Positions 31,921 to 43,345 of a stretch of DNA of 64,000 bases are shown here, in pieces. The notes under the pieces are model-generated. The model was not told where the DNA came from and did no database searches. It saw nothing but the letters and a program-made list of their open reading frames with translations. The position numbers and the translations under genes are program-made. Each line of letters begins with the position of its first letter. Position 1 is the stretch's first letter. Source of the stretch: Dugong dugon (taxonomy: Eukaryota > Chordata > Mammalia > Sirenia > Dugongidae). The stretch lies in the NCBI GenBank assembly GCA_030035585.1, contig CM057469.1, positions 117,468,650 through 117,532,649 on the forward strand, read 5' to 3'.

Positions 31921-32408
31921 TTTTTTTTTTTTTTTTACCTTGGGAGTTGAGGGCTCGGGGTGTGGGAAAGGAGAAAAACAGGAAACAGTGAATGACCAGT
32001 TAGAACCTTCTCCTGGGCTCAGGAACATGTCAGTACTTGTCACAAGAGCCAGCATGAGAATTTCATCCATTCCTGTATGAGATGAGACTCAGTCCCTATA
32101 CCCTTGACTAGTGGCAGGGAGAGTGAGCCCTGATCCATGGATCGCAGGGAAGAGCTATGCCATACATTCCTACTAAAGTGACTGATGACTTGGCACTGTC
32201 ACCTTTAACCCTTTGGAGAGATGAGTGGGATGATTCTAATTTGCTTTAACTGACTATACAATGAAACCAAGATGGGTACTCTGGTGCTTGTAAAAAGATA
32301 ATTTTGCAACTGAATCTACTGTAGCTCAGTGAGATAAAGACCAGGCAGATGCTTTCCTGGGATAGTTCCCCAAAATGCCTTTATATGGGGGGATTTTAGT
32401 TGAGAAGT
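31921..32408. other. Unassigned stretch
   Basis: Starts with a T run (31919-31936). No repeat is recognised in the rest. Confidence 0.5.
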
Positions 32409-33117
32409 GTACTAGTGTTCTGTGGCTACTGTAACAAATTACTACAAACATGGTGGCTTAGAGCAAAACCAAAAACCAAATCCGTTGTCATCAAGTGGAT
32501 TCCAACCCATAGTGACCCTATTGGAAGGAGTATAACTGCCCCGACCCTATAGGAAGGAGTATAACTGCCCCATAGGCTTTCAGAAGCTGTCATCTTTGCG
32601 GAAGCAGACAGCCACATCTTTCAGGGAGCAGCTGGTGGGTTCGAACCACCAACCTTTGGGTTAGCAGCTGAGTGATTAACCACTATGCCACCAGGGCTCC
32701 TTGGATTAAAACAACAGAAATTTATTCTCTCAGAGCACTGGAGTCCAAAGACTGAACTCAGTTTCACCTGGTCAAAATCAAGGTGTCAGAAGACCTGTGC
32801 TCCAGGGTAGAATCTGTCCTTTGTCTCTGCCAGCTGTTGGTGGCTGCTGACATCCTGTGGCTACATGGCTCCAAGCTCTTGTGTGTCCATGGCCACATTG
32901 CCTTCTCCTCTTCGGTTTGTGTGTCTGTGTCAAATTTCCCTCTACCTTCCTCTTATAAGGATACAAGTAATTGCATTTAGGGTCCAACCAGAGGATCCAG
33001 GATAATCTTCCCATCTCAAAATCCTTAATTACATCTGCAAAGACCCTTTTGCAAATAAGGCAACATTTACAGATTCTAGGGATTAGGACCTGATATCTTT
33101 GGGGCCGTTATCCAGCC
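32409..33117 (-). mobile_element. MLT1-type LTR interrupted by an AfroSINE
   Basis: Reverse MLT1: 'gttctgtggctactgtaaca', 'aattactacaaacatggtgg' (left part). Past the SINE come 'aacaacagaaatttattctc', 'catggccacattgccttctc', 'cttaattacatctgcaaaga' and 'gattaggacctgatatcttt'. It ends near 'gccgttatccagcct'. A second AfroSINE sits exactly at its right end. Confidence 0.8.
32463..32700 (-). repeat. AfroSINE with internal tandem duplication
   Basis: Reverse copy, long subtype. The segment 'gaccctat(t/a)ggaaggag... ctgcccc' appears twice in tandem (32513-32541 and 32542-32570). This lengthens the SINE by about 29 bp. Inserted within the MLT1 LTR. Confidence 0.9.
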
Positions 33118-33290
33118 TAGAGCCCTGGTGGCACAGTGGTTAAGAGCTTGGCTGCTAACCAAAAGATCAGCAGTTTGAGTCTACCAGCCACTCTTTGGAA
33201 ACCCTATGCGGCAGCTCTGCTGTTATAGGGTCACTGTGTGTCAGAAGTGACTCTGAGGGCAGTGGGTTTGGTTTTGGTTTATCCAGACTA
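33108..33290 (+). repeat. AfroSINE with 12-bp TSD
   Basis: SINE 33120-33278, short subtype (gccctggtggcacagtggtt, aagagcttggctgctaacca, gcagtgggtttggttttgg). The direct repeat ttatccagccta at 33108-33119 matches ttatccagacta at 33279-33290 with one mismatch. Confidence 0.95.
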
Positions 33291-33291
33291 C

Positions 33292-34470
33292 CACAAGAAG
33301 GTTCCTGTCATGCTACTACAGTCCCTGAAGCCTTCCCTACACCACTTCTATATTTTCTCTATTGGTATTATACTCCAGTTGATAGTGTATTGCAGAAAGA
33401 TGAAATGACCCCTATCTTCTTTGAAAAACTAGAGAACAAAACACATTGAGTGGAAGAATTATAGCAAGGAAGTGGGAGGGATGGTAAATGAAGTTCTACA
33501 GAAACATGCCTCCTCCCCATTCTGTACTGTACATTGTACAATCCCGCTCTGTCAACTGCCTTTCTTTGAAAGTTTCTCTAAGTTTTTACTCTGAAATATA
33601 GATTTGGCTGCCCATTTAGAAATTGCCATCTCACATGTCACAATCAAGACCTTGTCTGTCACTGTTGCTTGGTACAAAGTTTTATTAACCCTGGAATGAA
33701 TTTACTGCTCCACTCCTGCTGTGGGCTTCCTGACATGGTGTGTGGACCTGAGATGAAAACGACTTGATGTATGATTGGGGGGTAGTAGACTTCTCTAACC
33801 CAGACTGATAAGTCATTATAGACCCTTACATTCAATAAATCTGTGCTGGGTCATGTTTGCTCTTACTGTGGGGGGAAGGTAGAGTAAGAGTGCCAGGAGG
33901 ATTGAGTCTTTTCTAAAATGCTGTTCAGCCTTGTACATACTACTAAGTAATAGATGGGAAACATTGGTGGGGTGGAGGATGAGTGCTTAAATGATTGCAG
34001 ACCTGGTCTAAAAGGAGGAAATACATGTGATCTCAACGCCACTTATTATACAGGAGGTTTCTTGGACTTGGGGAAAACTTTCAAATGAAAACAATGGAAT
34101 TACGTTCCTGCAACGTTTTTGGGAGAGAGAGAGAGAGAGGGGAAGGAGAGCGAAAAAGAGACTAATATTAAGGCAGAGGTCTCAGTTTTCTTTCAAAGAA
34201 GTCTTTGACCTTTTTTAGAGTCATACAGTGTTTCTTAAACTGGTTTCCATAAATACTCAGGGCTCTGCAAGGCCTCAATTAGAGAAAGTCTGGCTTAGAA
34301 CAATAGTGCAAAATTTTAGCTTGATACCATAATTTCTCCCTAATCTAGCTCCATCAGCATCCCTTAGCCTACTTTTCACTTCTGCACTGTTTTTCCAGCC
34401 AAACTGTGCTGCACAAAATTCCCCAGACTTCTCACCTTTGATACTTTTCATAGATGACCAGAAAAACCAG
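33292..34470. other. Unassigned 1.2 kb
   Basis: No recognised element except a (GA)n tract at about 34121-34139. The short plus-strand frame across that tract is low complexity. Confidence 0.5.
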
Positions 34471-34471
34471 T

Positions 34472-34660
34472 TGTTGTTTGGTTGATTCAACTCATGGTGA
34501 CCCCATGTGTATTAGAGTAGAACTTTGCTTCATAGGGTTTTCAGTGACTGATTTTTTCAGAAGTTGATCCTAGGCCTTTCTTTCAAGGTACCTTTGGGTA
34601 GACTTGAACCACAAACCTTTATGTTAGCAGCTAAGCTTGTTGACTGTACCACTTATATAC
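34472..34660 (-). repeat. Old AfroSINE-related repeat
   Basis: Starts gttgttgtttggttg. Body 'cagtgactgattttttcaga' and 'atcctaggcctttctttcaa'; head 'tatgttagcagctaagcttg'. An intermediate-age copy. Confidence 0.68.
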
Positions 34661-34805
34661 TCCCACACAGATGACATCCCCCCCTAAAATATCACCCTTT
34701 TCTCTACCCCAATTTATTCCCTGCAAGAGTTCCAAGCCCTGCTCCTCTTCTGCTAGATCCTGGGGTGCCCCAACTCTTGGTGCTCATTCTTGCTCATGAT
34801 TTCTG

Positions 34806-34875
34806 TAGTCTGCTTCCATAGAGATTACAGCCTTGGAAACCCTATGGGGTCACTATGAGTCAGAATTTACATGAA
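34806..34875 (+). repeat. AfroSINE 3' fragment
   Basis: The segment 'tagtctgcttccatagagat' to 'cactatgagtcagaatttac' is the forward 3' half of the long subtype. It adjoins an L1 3'UTR piece. Confidence 0.65.
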
Positions 34876-35330
34876 TTTGAGTTCTGCTCCATGGTTTTCT
34901 CCCACTCCATCAGGGACGCTCTTTTGTGCTCCCTGTCAGGGCGGTCATTGGTGGTAGCTGGGCACCATCTAGTTCTCATCTCAGACTGATAGAGTCTCTG
35001 GTTTATGTGACTCTTTTGTTTCTTGCGCTAATATTTTGCTTGTGTTTTTGGTGCTCTTCATTCTCATTTGCTCCAAGTGGGTTGGGACCAGTTGATGCAT
35101 CTTAGGTGGCCGCTTGCATGGTTTTAAGACCCCAGATGCCATGCACCAAAGTGGGATGCAGAACATTTTCTTATGCCAGTTGACCTAGATGTCCCCTGAA
35201 ACCATCGTCCCCAGCTCCCAGCCCCAGCTACTCTGTCCCTGAAAGTGTTGGGTTGTGTTCAGGAAAGTTTTTAACTTTTGGTTTAGCCCTGTTGTGCTGA
35301 CTTCCCCTGTAGTGTGTGAAAATATTATTT
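34876..35330 (-). mobile_element. L1 3'UTR fragment
   Basis: Reverse copy of the 3'UTR seen in sense at 47590-48300. Landmarks: 'gttctgctccatggttttct', 'tcattggtggtagctgggca', 'ggttgggaccagttgatgca', 'aagaccccagatgccatgca', 'gttgacctagatgtcccctg', 'gtgctgacttcccctgtagt'. Both ends are incomplete. Confidence 0.82.
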
Positions 35331-35855
35331 TTAATGGCTGTATATTATTTCTTCGTAAGCTTTTCCCTTGATTTACCAACCTCCTATTTCCAACGTTTCC
35401 CTGCAGAGAGTCTAGTATTTCTAATGTTGACCGACAGACATTTAGTGATGGAGTCCAGGGCTTTTTGCCTGCAAACCTGTGTTTAATTCTTTGCTCTACT
35501 GAGCCAATTGTTTAGCTAGGGAGTCATCAAATGATTTTTTTAAAGTAATGGTAGAAACAAAATGTTTCATTTAGATACTTTAATGTATCTTTTCACATTT
35601 ATTTATTTAGTATTTATTTAACAATGTGATTAGTGGTCTAAGCTTGCTTTAGATATGTTTTAGTAAAAAAAAAAAAAAATGCTAATCCAATAAGTACATT
35701 ATGAAAAGAACACTCCATCATACTGTGTCCTTGAAAAATTCTAGTTTTGAGACACAGGACAGACCACACCTGGTTTCATGTTACCCAACTGCAACAAATC
35801 ACCATGACACAAAACATTTAAATAGATAGTAGTTTTATCAGGAATAAGAATAACC
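35331..35855. other. Unassigned stretch
   Basis: AT-rich sequence with an A run near 35666. No element is recognised. Confidence 0.5.
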
Positions 35856-36091
35856 TAAGTAAAAATGAAAGGAGCTATAGTGGCACAGTAGTTAAAGTGC
35901 TCTGCTGCTAAACGAAAGGTCGTTGGTTCAAGCCCACCAGCCACTCCGTGGGAAAAAGATGTGGCAGTCTGCTTCCATAAAGATTACGGCCTTGGAAACC
36001 CTATGGGGCAGTTCTACTCTGTCCTATAGGGTCGCTGTAAGTTGAAGTCGACTTGATGGCAGTGGGTTTGGTTTTTTGATTAAGTAAAAAT
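35856..36091 (+). repeat. AfroSINE with 11-bp TSD
   Basis: SINE 35867-36080, long subtype and well preserved (gctgctaaacgaaaggtcgt, tccataaagattacggcctt, tcgacttgatggcagtgggt). The perfect direct repeat taagtaaaaat is at 35856-35866 and 36081-36091. Confidence 0.96.
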
Positions 36092-36180
36092 ACTACTTAA
36101 AATCTTGACATTTATTTACCAAGAGAGTGGATGAGATAGAGAAGGAGGCAGAATGACAATGTGGTTCCCCCTTTCCTCCT

Positions 36181-36200
36181 TGTGTGTGTGTGTGTGTGTG
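36181..36200. repeat. (TG)10 microsatellite
   Basis: Ten uninterrupted TG units followed by a G-rich patch. Confidence 0.95.
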
Positions 36201-36384
36201 GGGAGTGGGGCAGGGGCTTCTGATCATCAAGATGTGCTCTAAAAACAAAGCCAGATCAAACAACCTGACTTTTGCAACATTGATACAGTTGTAGTTTTGG
36301 GTAGATATTCGAAGGGTTCTTCCTTCTCTATGACCACTTAGATGATAGATGCTATTTAAACCTTAAGGAAAAAGGAAAGGAGAT

Positions 36385-36600
36385 GAAGTTTATTGAATAG
36401 TTTATAACAGACAATTTACAAGACATATTTATCTACATAATGGAATCCCCAAAATAAGCTTCCATATTGTGTGTCTCCAATGTACAGATTAGGATATTAA
36501 GCCTCAGAAATAACTTTATGATTTTCTCAAGATTCTAGCTGAACTAGATTTGAATCCAGTTTTGAACCTCTTTGAAATCTGTGCTATTTCTACAAAGTTT
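36385..36600 (-). repeat. MIR SINE
   Basis: Reverse order: 'caatgtacagattaggatat', 'taagcctcagaaataacttt', 'gaactagatttgaatccagt'. Confidence 0.5.
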
Positions 36601-36799
36601 ACGGGTGATTTTAAATATCCAGAAGGGGCCAAATTGGTAACTAGTGTTAATGACAAGGATTACCTATGGTTAGGTGTTAATAATCAGTAATGACATCATA
36701 CAGCATTCATCAAAGAAAAAATTTCTAATGGTAGATATCCCAATAATCTGCAAGTTGGTAGGACCCTGGGGCTTTTGATACGCCCCATGTCAGCACAGA

Positions 36800-37040
36800 T
36801 GACAATGGTCAAGAGCAAGGTTTTGGAGTTAGTTGGACCTGAATTCTAATCAGGCCATCCCAAATTACTAGCTATTTTACTTTTGGCAAATTACCTCACT
36901 CTTTGTGTCTCATTTTCCTCCACTGCAAAATGAAGGTGTTGATAGTGCTTAATTATGGAATTGTTTAAGTAGTAATGACATATTACATATAACTTGCTTT
37001 AGCACAATGCCTAGCACATAGCTCTCAAAAAATCAGCTGC
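36800..37040 (+). repeat. MIR SINE
   Basis: Forward order: 'aaggttttggagttagttgg', 'acctgaattctaatcaggcc', 'tttggcaaattacctcactc', 'cattttcctccactgcaaaa', 'agcacaatgcctagcacata'. One of the best preserved MIR copies here. Confidence 0.7.
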
Positions 37041-37195
37041 TATAAAAATAATATTTATAATAATAATACAATACATAATAAATATATTTTTATATAAATA
37101 TGTATTATAACATAATAAGTGATATGTAATTATATAATTGTAATTCATATGTGATATATTATAATTTATAACTATAACAGTATAATTCTGTTGGA
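37041..37195. repeat. AT-rich low-complexity tract
   Basis: Runs of TAATAATA, TATTATAA and ATTATA dominate. The 125-codon minus-strand frame covering it and the MIR (37011-37388) is rich in Ile/Tyr/Asn only because of this composition. Confidence 0.85.
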
Positions 37196-37199
37196 TGCA

Positions 37200-37845
37200 C
37201 TTGTATATTAGGCCAACACTGTAACAGACTTCACTGAGTATGACGTGTTTTTTCATCTTCAACTGTGTGCATTGCATGGGCAGAGATGCTATAAGGAAAG
37301 CAGTAATCGGTAGTTTAACCACTTTGCTTTCCATTAATTTATGATCTACTCTGGGACAATAAGAAATAGAAAAATTTTCTGTTCCCATACAGTGTTTCCT
37401 TAATATTCCTTACTATTGGCTCCCCCATAAGGAATTACCAAGCTCTGCTTTAAAAGGACACTAAGTACTCCCCACCTCCAAAAAGGAAATCAACAAATAT
37501 TTATTGAAGACCTCTTTGAAGCTCATCCTTGGGCTGGGTCTATGGAGTGGAGGTGAGCACCATGAAAGCGTGGGCTTCCTGTGCAGTCATCTTATGCATG
37601 ACCTTAAATTTCACCTTAAATTGCCTGCCAGGTTACTCCTTTCTTAATCATGATGCCTGTGGACATGTCCACCTACACACCTCCCTTGCATTACTTCTGA
37701 CTGGGGTCCTGCTTGTCCTGGCATCTTGCTAAATAATAAGACAGCCTTGCAGCCAACTAAACAGTCTCTCCCTAAGGCAAGTATATAGACCCTCTAGGTT
37801 TTAGAAATCACCACAAGGAAACAGGGGTACTAATAAAATAAATAA
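37200..37845. other. Unassigned stretch
   Basis: No repeat is recognised. The 67-codon frame at 37529-37732 has no family resemblance. Confidence 0.5.
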
Positions 37846-37849
37846 GAAG

Positions 37850-38590
37850 TGCTTTAAAAAGATAGAAACCCACTGGAATGGGTAAAATTTAAGTAACCGA
37901 TAAATGCCCAGTGCTGGATAGGCTATAGAGCAACTGTAACTCTAATACATTTTTGGTAGAAATGTAAAATGACACAGCCACCTTGGAAAACAGTGTGGCC
38001 ATTTCTTTGTTAAACATACATTTACCATATAATCCAACAATTACACTTACAGCAATTTACCCAAGTAAAAGGAAAACTATATCTATACAAAGACTTGTAC
38101 ACCAACAGTCATCGTGTCTTTATTTATGAAAGACTCAAACTGGAAACAACCCATATAGCTATCAACAGGTGAACAGTGAAAAATTTATGGTATATTTATA
38201 TGATAGTCTACTACCCAACATTAAAAAAAAAAATGAATTACAGATACACACAACAAAACAGATGAATCTCAGCATTTTGCTGGCTAAACAATCCAGACTC
38301 AGAAGAATATATATTGTATGATTTCACTTATATTCAACTCTTTAAAACAAATGACAAAAAGAATCTGATCTATAGTGACATAAAGTAGATTAGTGATTGC
38401 TTGGGGCCTAGAGTTAAAGGGGATTGACTGGAATGGGACACAGGAAATCTATTTGGGGTTATAGAAATGTTCTATATCCTGATTGAGGTGGTGTTTATAA
38501 GGGTATGTAGGCTTTTCAAAACTTATTGAATGTACTCTTAGAATAGGTACATTATATAATTTGTTTAGCACAGTATATGTTTTACATTAC
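37850..38590 (+). repeat. Old L1 (L1M-type) 3' fragment
   Basis: Forward landmarks: 'cttggaaaacagtgtggcca', 'ataatccaacaattacactt', 'agactcaaactggaaacaac', 'tgtatgatttcacttatatt', 'attagtgattgcttggggcc'. 5'-truncated, no frames. Confidence 0.7.
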
Positions 38591-40290
38591 GTTGTTGTTA
38601 GGTGCCATCGAGTCGGTTCCGACTCATAGCGACCCTATATACAACAGAACAAAACACTGCCCAGTCCTGAGCCATCCTCACAATCATTGCTATGTTTGAG
38701 CCCATTGCTGCAGCCACTGTGTCAGTCCATCTCATTGAGGGTCTTCCTCTTTTTTGCTGACCCTCTACTTTACTAAGCATCATGTCCTTCTCCAGGAACT
38801 AGTGGCTCCTGATAACATGTCCAAAGTATACAAAATGGAGTCTCACTATCCTCGCTTCTAAGAATCATTCTGGCTGTACTTCTTCCAAGAAAGATTTGTT
38901 CATTTTTCTAGTAGTCCATGGTATATTTAATATTCTTCACCAATACCATAATTCAAATGCATCAATTCTTCTTTGATCTTCCTTATACATTGTTCAGCTT
39001 TTGTGTGCATATGAAGTGACTGAAAATACCATGGCTTGGGTCAGGCACACCTTAGTCCTCAAAGTGACACCTTTGCTTTTTAACACTTGAAAGAGGTCTT
39101 TTGCAGCAGATTTGCCCAGTGCAATACGTCTTTTGATTTCTTGACTGCTGCTTCCATGGGTGTTGATTGTGGATCCAAGTAAAATGAAATCCTTGACAAC
39201 TTCAATATTTTCTTCGTTTATCATGATGTTGCTTGTTGGTCTAGTTGTGAGGATTTTTGTTTTCTTTATGTTGAGGTGTAATCCATACTGAAGGCTGTAG
39301 TCTTTGATCTTCCGTCACCAGTAAGTGCTTCAACTCCTTGTGTCATCTGCATAACACAGGTTGTTAATTGGAGTCTTCCTCCAATCCTGATGCCACATTC
39401 TTCATGTAGTCTAGCTTCTTGGATTATTTGCTCAGTATACAGATTGAATAATTATGGTGAAAGAATACAACCCTGGTGCACATCTTCCCTGATTTTAATT
39501 AAACCACACAGTATTCCTTGTTCTGTTCAAACGAATACTTCTTGGCCTATGTACAGGTTCCCCAGGAGCACAATTAAGTGTTCTGGAATTCCCAATCTTG
39601 GCAATATTGTCCACAATTTGTTATAATCCACCCAGTCCGATGCCTTTGCATACTCAGTAAACACAGGTAAACATCTTTCTGGTATTCTCTACTTTCAGCC
39701 AAGATCCATCTGACATCAGCAATGATATCCCTCATTCCACATCCTCTTTTCTGAATCCAGCTTGAATTTCTGGCAATTTCCTGTCAATAGACTGCTGCAA
39801 CCATTTTTGAATTATCTTCAACAAAAATTTAGTTCTATGTGATATTAATGATATTGTTTGATAATTTCTTCATGCTGTTGGATTGCTTTTCTTTGGATAA
39901 GCACAAATATGGATCTCTTCCAGTCAGTTGGTCAGGTATCTCTCTTCTGAATTTCTTGGCATAGATGCATGAGCGCTTCCAGCATTGCATCTGTTTGTTA
40001 ATACATGTCAGTTGGTATTCTGTCAATTCCTGGAGACTTATTTTTCTCCAGTGCCTTTAGTGTAGCTTGGACTTCTTCCTTCAATGCTATGGCTTCTTGA
40101 TCATACGTATGCTGCCTCTTAAAATGGTTAAACATTGACCAGTTCTTTTTGGTACAGTGACTGTGTATTCCTTTCATTTTCTTTTGATGCTTCCTGCGTC
40201 ATTCAATATTTTGCTCATAGAATCCTTCAATACTGCAACTCGAAGCTTGAATTTTTTCTTCAGTTTTTTAAATTTTATAGTATGCTAAAT
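38591..40290 (-). mobile_element. RTE LINE, 3' 1.7 kb
   Basis: The longest RTE copy. It runs in reverse from the 3' terminus (gttgttgttaggtgccatcg) through most of the reverse transcriptase. Minus-strand translation at 38994-39224 (EVVKDFILLGSTI... LTQAMVFSVTSYAHKS) is the C-terminal RT segment. 39835-40026 (YQLTCINKQMQ... GRDPYLC) lies near the RT N-terminal side and matches 5025-5306. Frameshifts separate the pieces and the endonuclease domain is absent. It is therefore a dead 5'-truncated copy. RTE elements of this kind supply the machinery used by AfroSINEs. Confidence 0.92.
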
Positions 40291-40404
40291 CTATGCCAAT
40301 AAAAATTATTGAAAAAAAAGATATGGAAACGTTTCAGTTATAACACATTGAAGATGACCAGGGATATTACTGCACTGCAAATGAATCCATTCCATATTTA
40401 CTGG

Positions 40405-41035
40405 ACACATTCATTCACCCAGTCATTTATTTAACTATTTTGACATATTCTACCATGTAAGCACTGACTACATGCTAGGTCTAGTACTAGGCACATGGCA
40501 TACAAAGGCAACTTTGTAACCACAAGACATTGAAGTTTTGACAAGGGGACCACCTGGAAACTGGTTACTATGCAGGGCTTCCACAGTAAGGGCAGAGGGC
40601 CCAGGGGAGAGTCATTTAACCTGGAGGATCAGTGGAGGTTCCTGAGTGGTTTGATCTGAGCTCCAGAGAGGAAGGGGGCGTGTGAATGCTCTAGGCAGAG
40701 GTAAATCACATGCACAGCCATGGCAGGAAGCGTTCCTGTGACTGAAGGGGAGAAATTAAATGTGTGAGTAGTGACCAGTAGTGAGCAGACATGCGGACAT
40801 GGTCATGTGATGAAAGACTCTGGGTTTTGTCCTAAATTCTGCTTGGTGTAAATGAAGGATTTTAAGTGGGAGGGTGGCATGCATTGATTATGGTTGAGAA
40901 CAGTCACTCTGGCACCAGTATGGTGTATTGATTTAGGGTGGACAAGAATGAACAGAGAGATCAGCAGGGAAACCATTGAAATAATCCAGTAGTGGTGGTA
41001 GGAATGAGAGGGTGGGGCAGAATCCAGAGACTCGA
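40405..41035 (-). repeat. L2 LINE 3' region
   Basis: Reverse L2 order: 'tcattcacccagtcatttat', 'ctacatgctaggtctagtac', 'tgaatgctctaggcagaggt', 'gattttaagtgggagggtgg', 'cagtcactctggcaccagta', 'ttgaaataatccagtagtgg'. A long, old copy. Confidence 0.62.
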
Positions 41036-41039
41036 ATAT

Positions 41040-41765
41040 TTGGGCCTGGCATCTTCTCACTCTTTGTAAGATCTAACAAGCATCTTCCAGCTTTGTCTAG
41101 TGTTGCTTTGTTGTTGTTTATTTCTTTTGCTTTGCTTTTGTGTGTATGTGTGTGTGTTTGCTCTATTTTGCCAATGGCATTTGGTGCGCAGCCCTTATCC
41201 CCTATGCTTTATGACCATGTCCTATCCTCCATGCTCCCCCTCCCCCTTTTATCTTGTCCTAAATGTAGCCTAGGGAAGGACATGGTTTCCTTTTAGGTTT
41301 TATAGGAAACATACATCCTATATGATCCCTCCTCTGGGTGATCCCTCCATTGATGCAAAAGAAGTAAGATTTTGCTCCGTTTGAGAGCATTTGCAATTGA
41401 GAGTACACTTGCTCTTTCAATTAACTGATGTTTTGAGTGTCTGTTCCATGTCTGAGACTGTGAGGTGCTGGTGGGTTAGCTAGCTGGCTTGATGAATTTC
41501 CCTCTGTGCTCCCTTTCCACCAGACAATTATTGTTCCTTGTGCATAAATCTATGGCGAAGACATCAAAATATAAAAGGTAGTCTCTATCCTTACTTTGCA
41601 TATAATCTGGAAGGTAAGAAAAATATGGCTATAAGGCAAGGCAGAACGGGAAAAGCAACATAAAAGAGTAGAAAGAGGCAAGTGGAGTGTTGTCAGTGGA
41701 GAGTGCTCACCCAGGGAACAGTGAGTACACTGGCATGGCAGTTTCATGCAGAGAAACATTTCCCT
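41040..41765. other. Unassigned stretch
   Basis: No element is recognised. A short (TG)n lies at about 41139-41158. Confidence 0.5.
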
Positions 41766-41767
41766 AA

Positions 41768-41875
41768 ATGACATGTGGGCACTGATTATGGGCTAAAAGC
41801 TCTGCTGTGCACTGGGAATACCAGGGTGAAGTAGAGCAGGCCCTACCTCTAAGAGATCCTGAGATAGATTAGTCT
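41768..41875 (-). repeat. Possible L2 fragment
   Basis: The order 'gctctgctgtgcactgggaa', 'taccagggtgaagtagagca' and 'ggccctacctctaagagatc' fits a reverse L2 3' end. Confidence 0.42.
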
Positions 41876-42119
41876 GTAAAATAGGGTCAGCTTTTAAAAT
41901 TGAAGTTATTATTGCTTTATTCCCTAAATTTTGAGAAAATCCCTCAGCTTTGTGGAACCAGAGTTTGCTTCAAATACTGATTTTAGGAGAGCCATGCAGG
42001 TCATTTGGAATTTAGGAGTTTATGGCTCCAGGTGAGCCGCTGAAGATCCATGGATGGAAACCTGTCCACACAGCTTGTCCCAGGCCTATCACCGATGTGT
42101 TGGGCACCCTGGTATTGTT

Positions 42120-42620
42120 AAAAGGTGGCTGAAACAAACTGACCATACAGTTTATTTGGAAAGACAAAATACGAAAATGGTTAAAACAATCTTGAAAAAA
42201 GAAAGCAAGATTGAAGGACTTACCCTATCTGACTTTAAACCTACTGTAAAGCTGCAGTAGTTAAGACAATGCAGTACTGGCGAAAGGAGAGACAAGCTGA
42301 TCAGTGGAACAGAGTAGAGACAGAGAAATAGACCCACACGTGTCTGTTCAAATCATTTTTGGCAAGGGCGCCAAAAAAATTCAATAAAGAAAGGAAAATC
42401 TCTTCAACAAATGGTGTTGGGAAAAAAAACACGGGGGGAGAAAAAAAACCTGGACCCTTACCTCACTCCATACCAAACATCAATTTGAGCTGAATTATAG
42501 ACCTAAACGCGAAAACTAGACCTACGAAGCTAGTAGAAGAAATATGGGAGAATGGCTTTGTGACACTGGAATAGGCAAAGATTTTCCAGAGATGACCCAG
42601 GAAACATGAACCATGAAGGA
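42120..42620 (+). repeat. Old L1 ORF2 C-terminal fragment
   Basis: Forward L1 ORF2 text: 'gtttatttggaaagacaaaa', 'tcagtggaacagagtagaga', 'ttcaacaaatggtgttggga', 'accttatctgactttaa'-like text, and 'gaatggctttgtgacactgg'. Translation passes through the FIW-K...LTLSDFK and NKWCW-type motifs with frameshifts between them. It is a separate, older insertion than the L1 that starts 1.3 kb downstream. Confidence 0.78.
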
Positions 42621-42624
42621 TGTT

Positions 42625-43139
42625 TGAGGCTTCCCCAACTGGAGAGAGCCCATGCTGAGACCCCATTAGATACATCACTCATGTGGAGACCTGATTCCTT
42701 GACTCACACTAGGTGCCTCTTATCCAAAGCATATTAAACTCACATGCATGATCCCAGTGAATTTTGTTATAAAAGCAAGAACTAAATTTCAGCATTGAAG
42801 ACAAATCCATCACAAATGTCCATATATTTCTAAAGTCCAGTCATTAGTATATATTAAACTGCATTATAATTAAAATCCCTAAAATCAGTACACTGCAGTC
42901 AAGCTGTGATATCAGAAATAAGCTACACACCATCCTGCTACTGAAAAGAAAGAAATGCCTGCCATGTTATAGATACATGGGATATATTTTATATATGTGG
43001 AACCAGTTACAGAAAAGCCGTTAGAGGAGGGAAGCAATAAAAACAGTACATTAATATTTTAAATGTTAGTAGAAAAGCTGGTCTGGTGAGGAGCAAATGC
43101 TTAAAGAACTTCCCCTTAATAAAAACGACATTCTCGGTT
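42625..43139. other. Unassigned stretch
   Basis: The first 100 bp may continue the L1 (gactggagagagccc). The rest is AT-rich and not recognised. Confidence 0.45.
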
Positions 43140-43345
43140 ATATGACCCACAGCAAATCGGCTTCAGCTGTGTTTTTATTTAGCAATTTGTGTTTGGTGTT
43201 TTCACTCAGAAATGCTCCCTTATTTCGTTTTATGGCATCCTTTACATAAATTGTGAGGAGGATTGGGGTGTAAAACTGTCAATTCCCAGCAGCTCATAAA
43301 CTAATGAATTTAAATTTTAAATTGGGGATTTTAAAACACATGAGG
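43140..43345. other. Unique AT-rich block, candidate conserved element
   Basis: Repeat-free sequence of even complexity with homeodomain-type TAATGAATTTAAATTTTAAA at 43302-43321 and several near-palindromic AT words. Texture alone suggests a possible enhancer-type element; conservation is untested. Confidence 0.35.

Noticed and set aside
37011..37388. 125-codon minus-strand frame rich in Ile, Tyr and Asn
   Set aside because: Covers an AT-rich low-complexity tract and a MIR end. Composition alone explains it.
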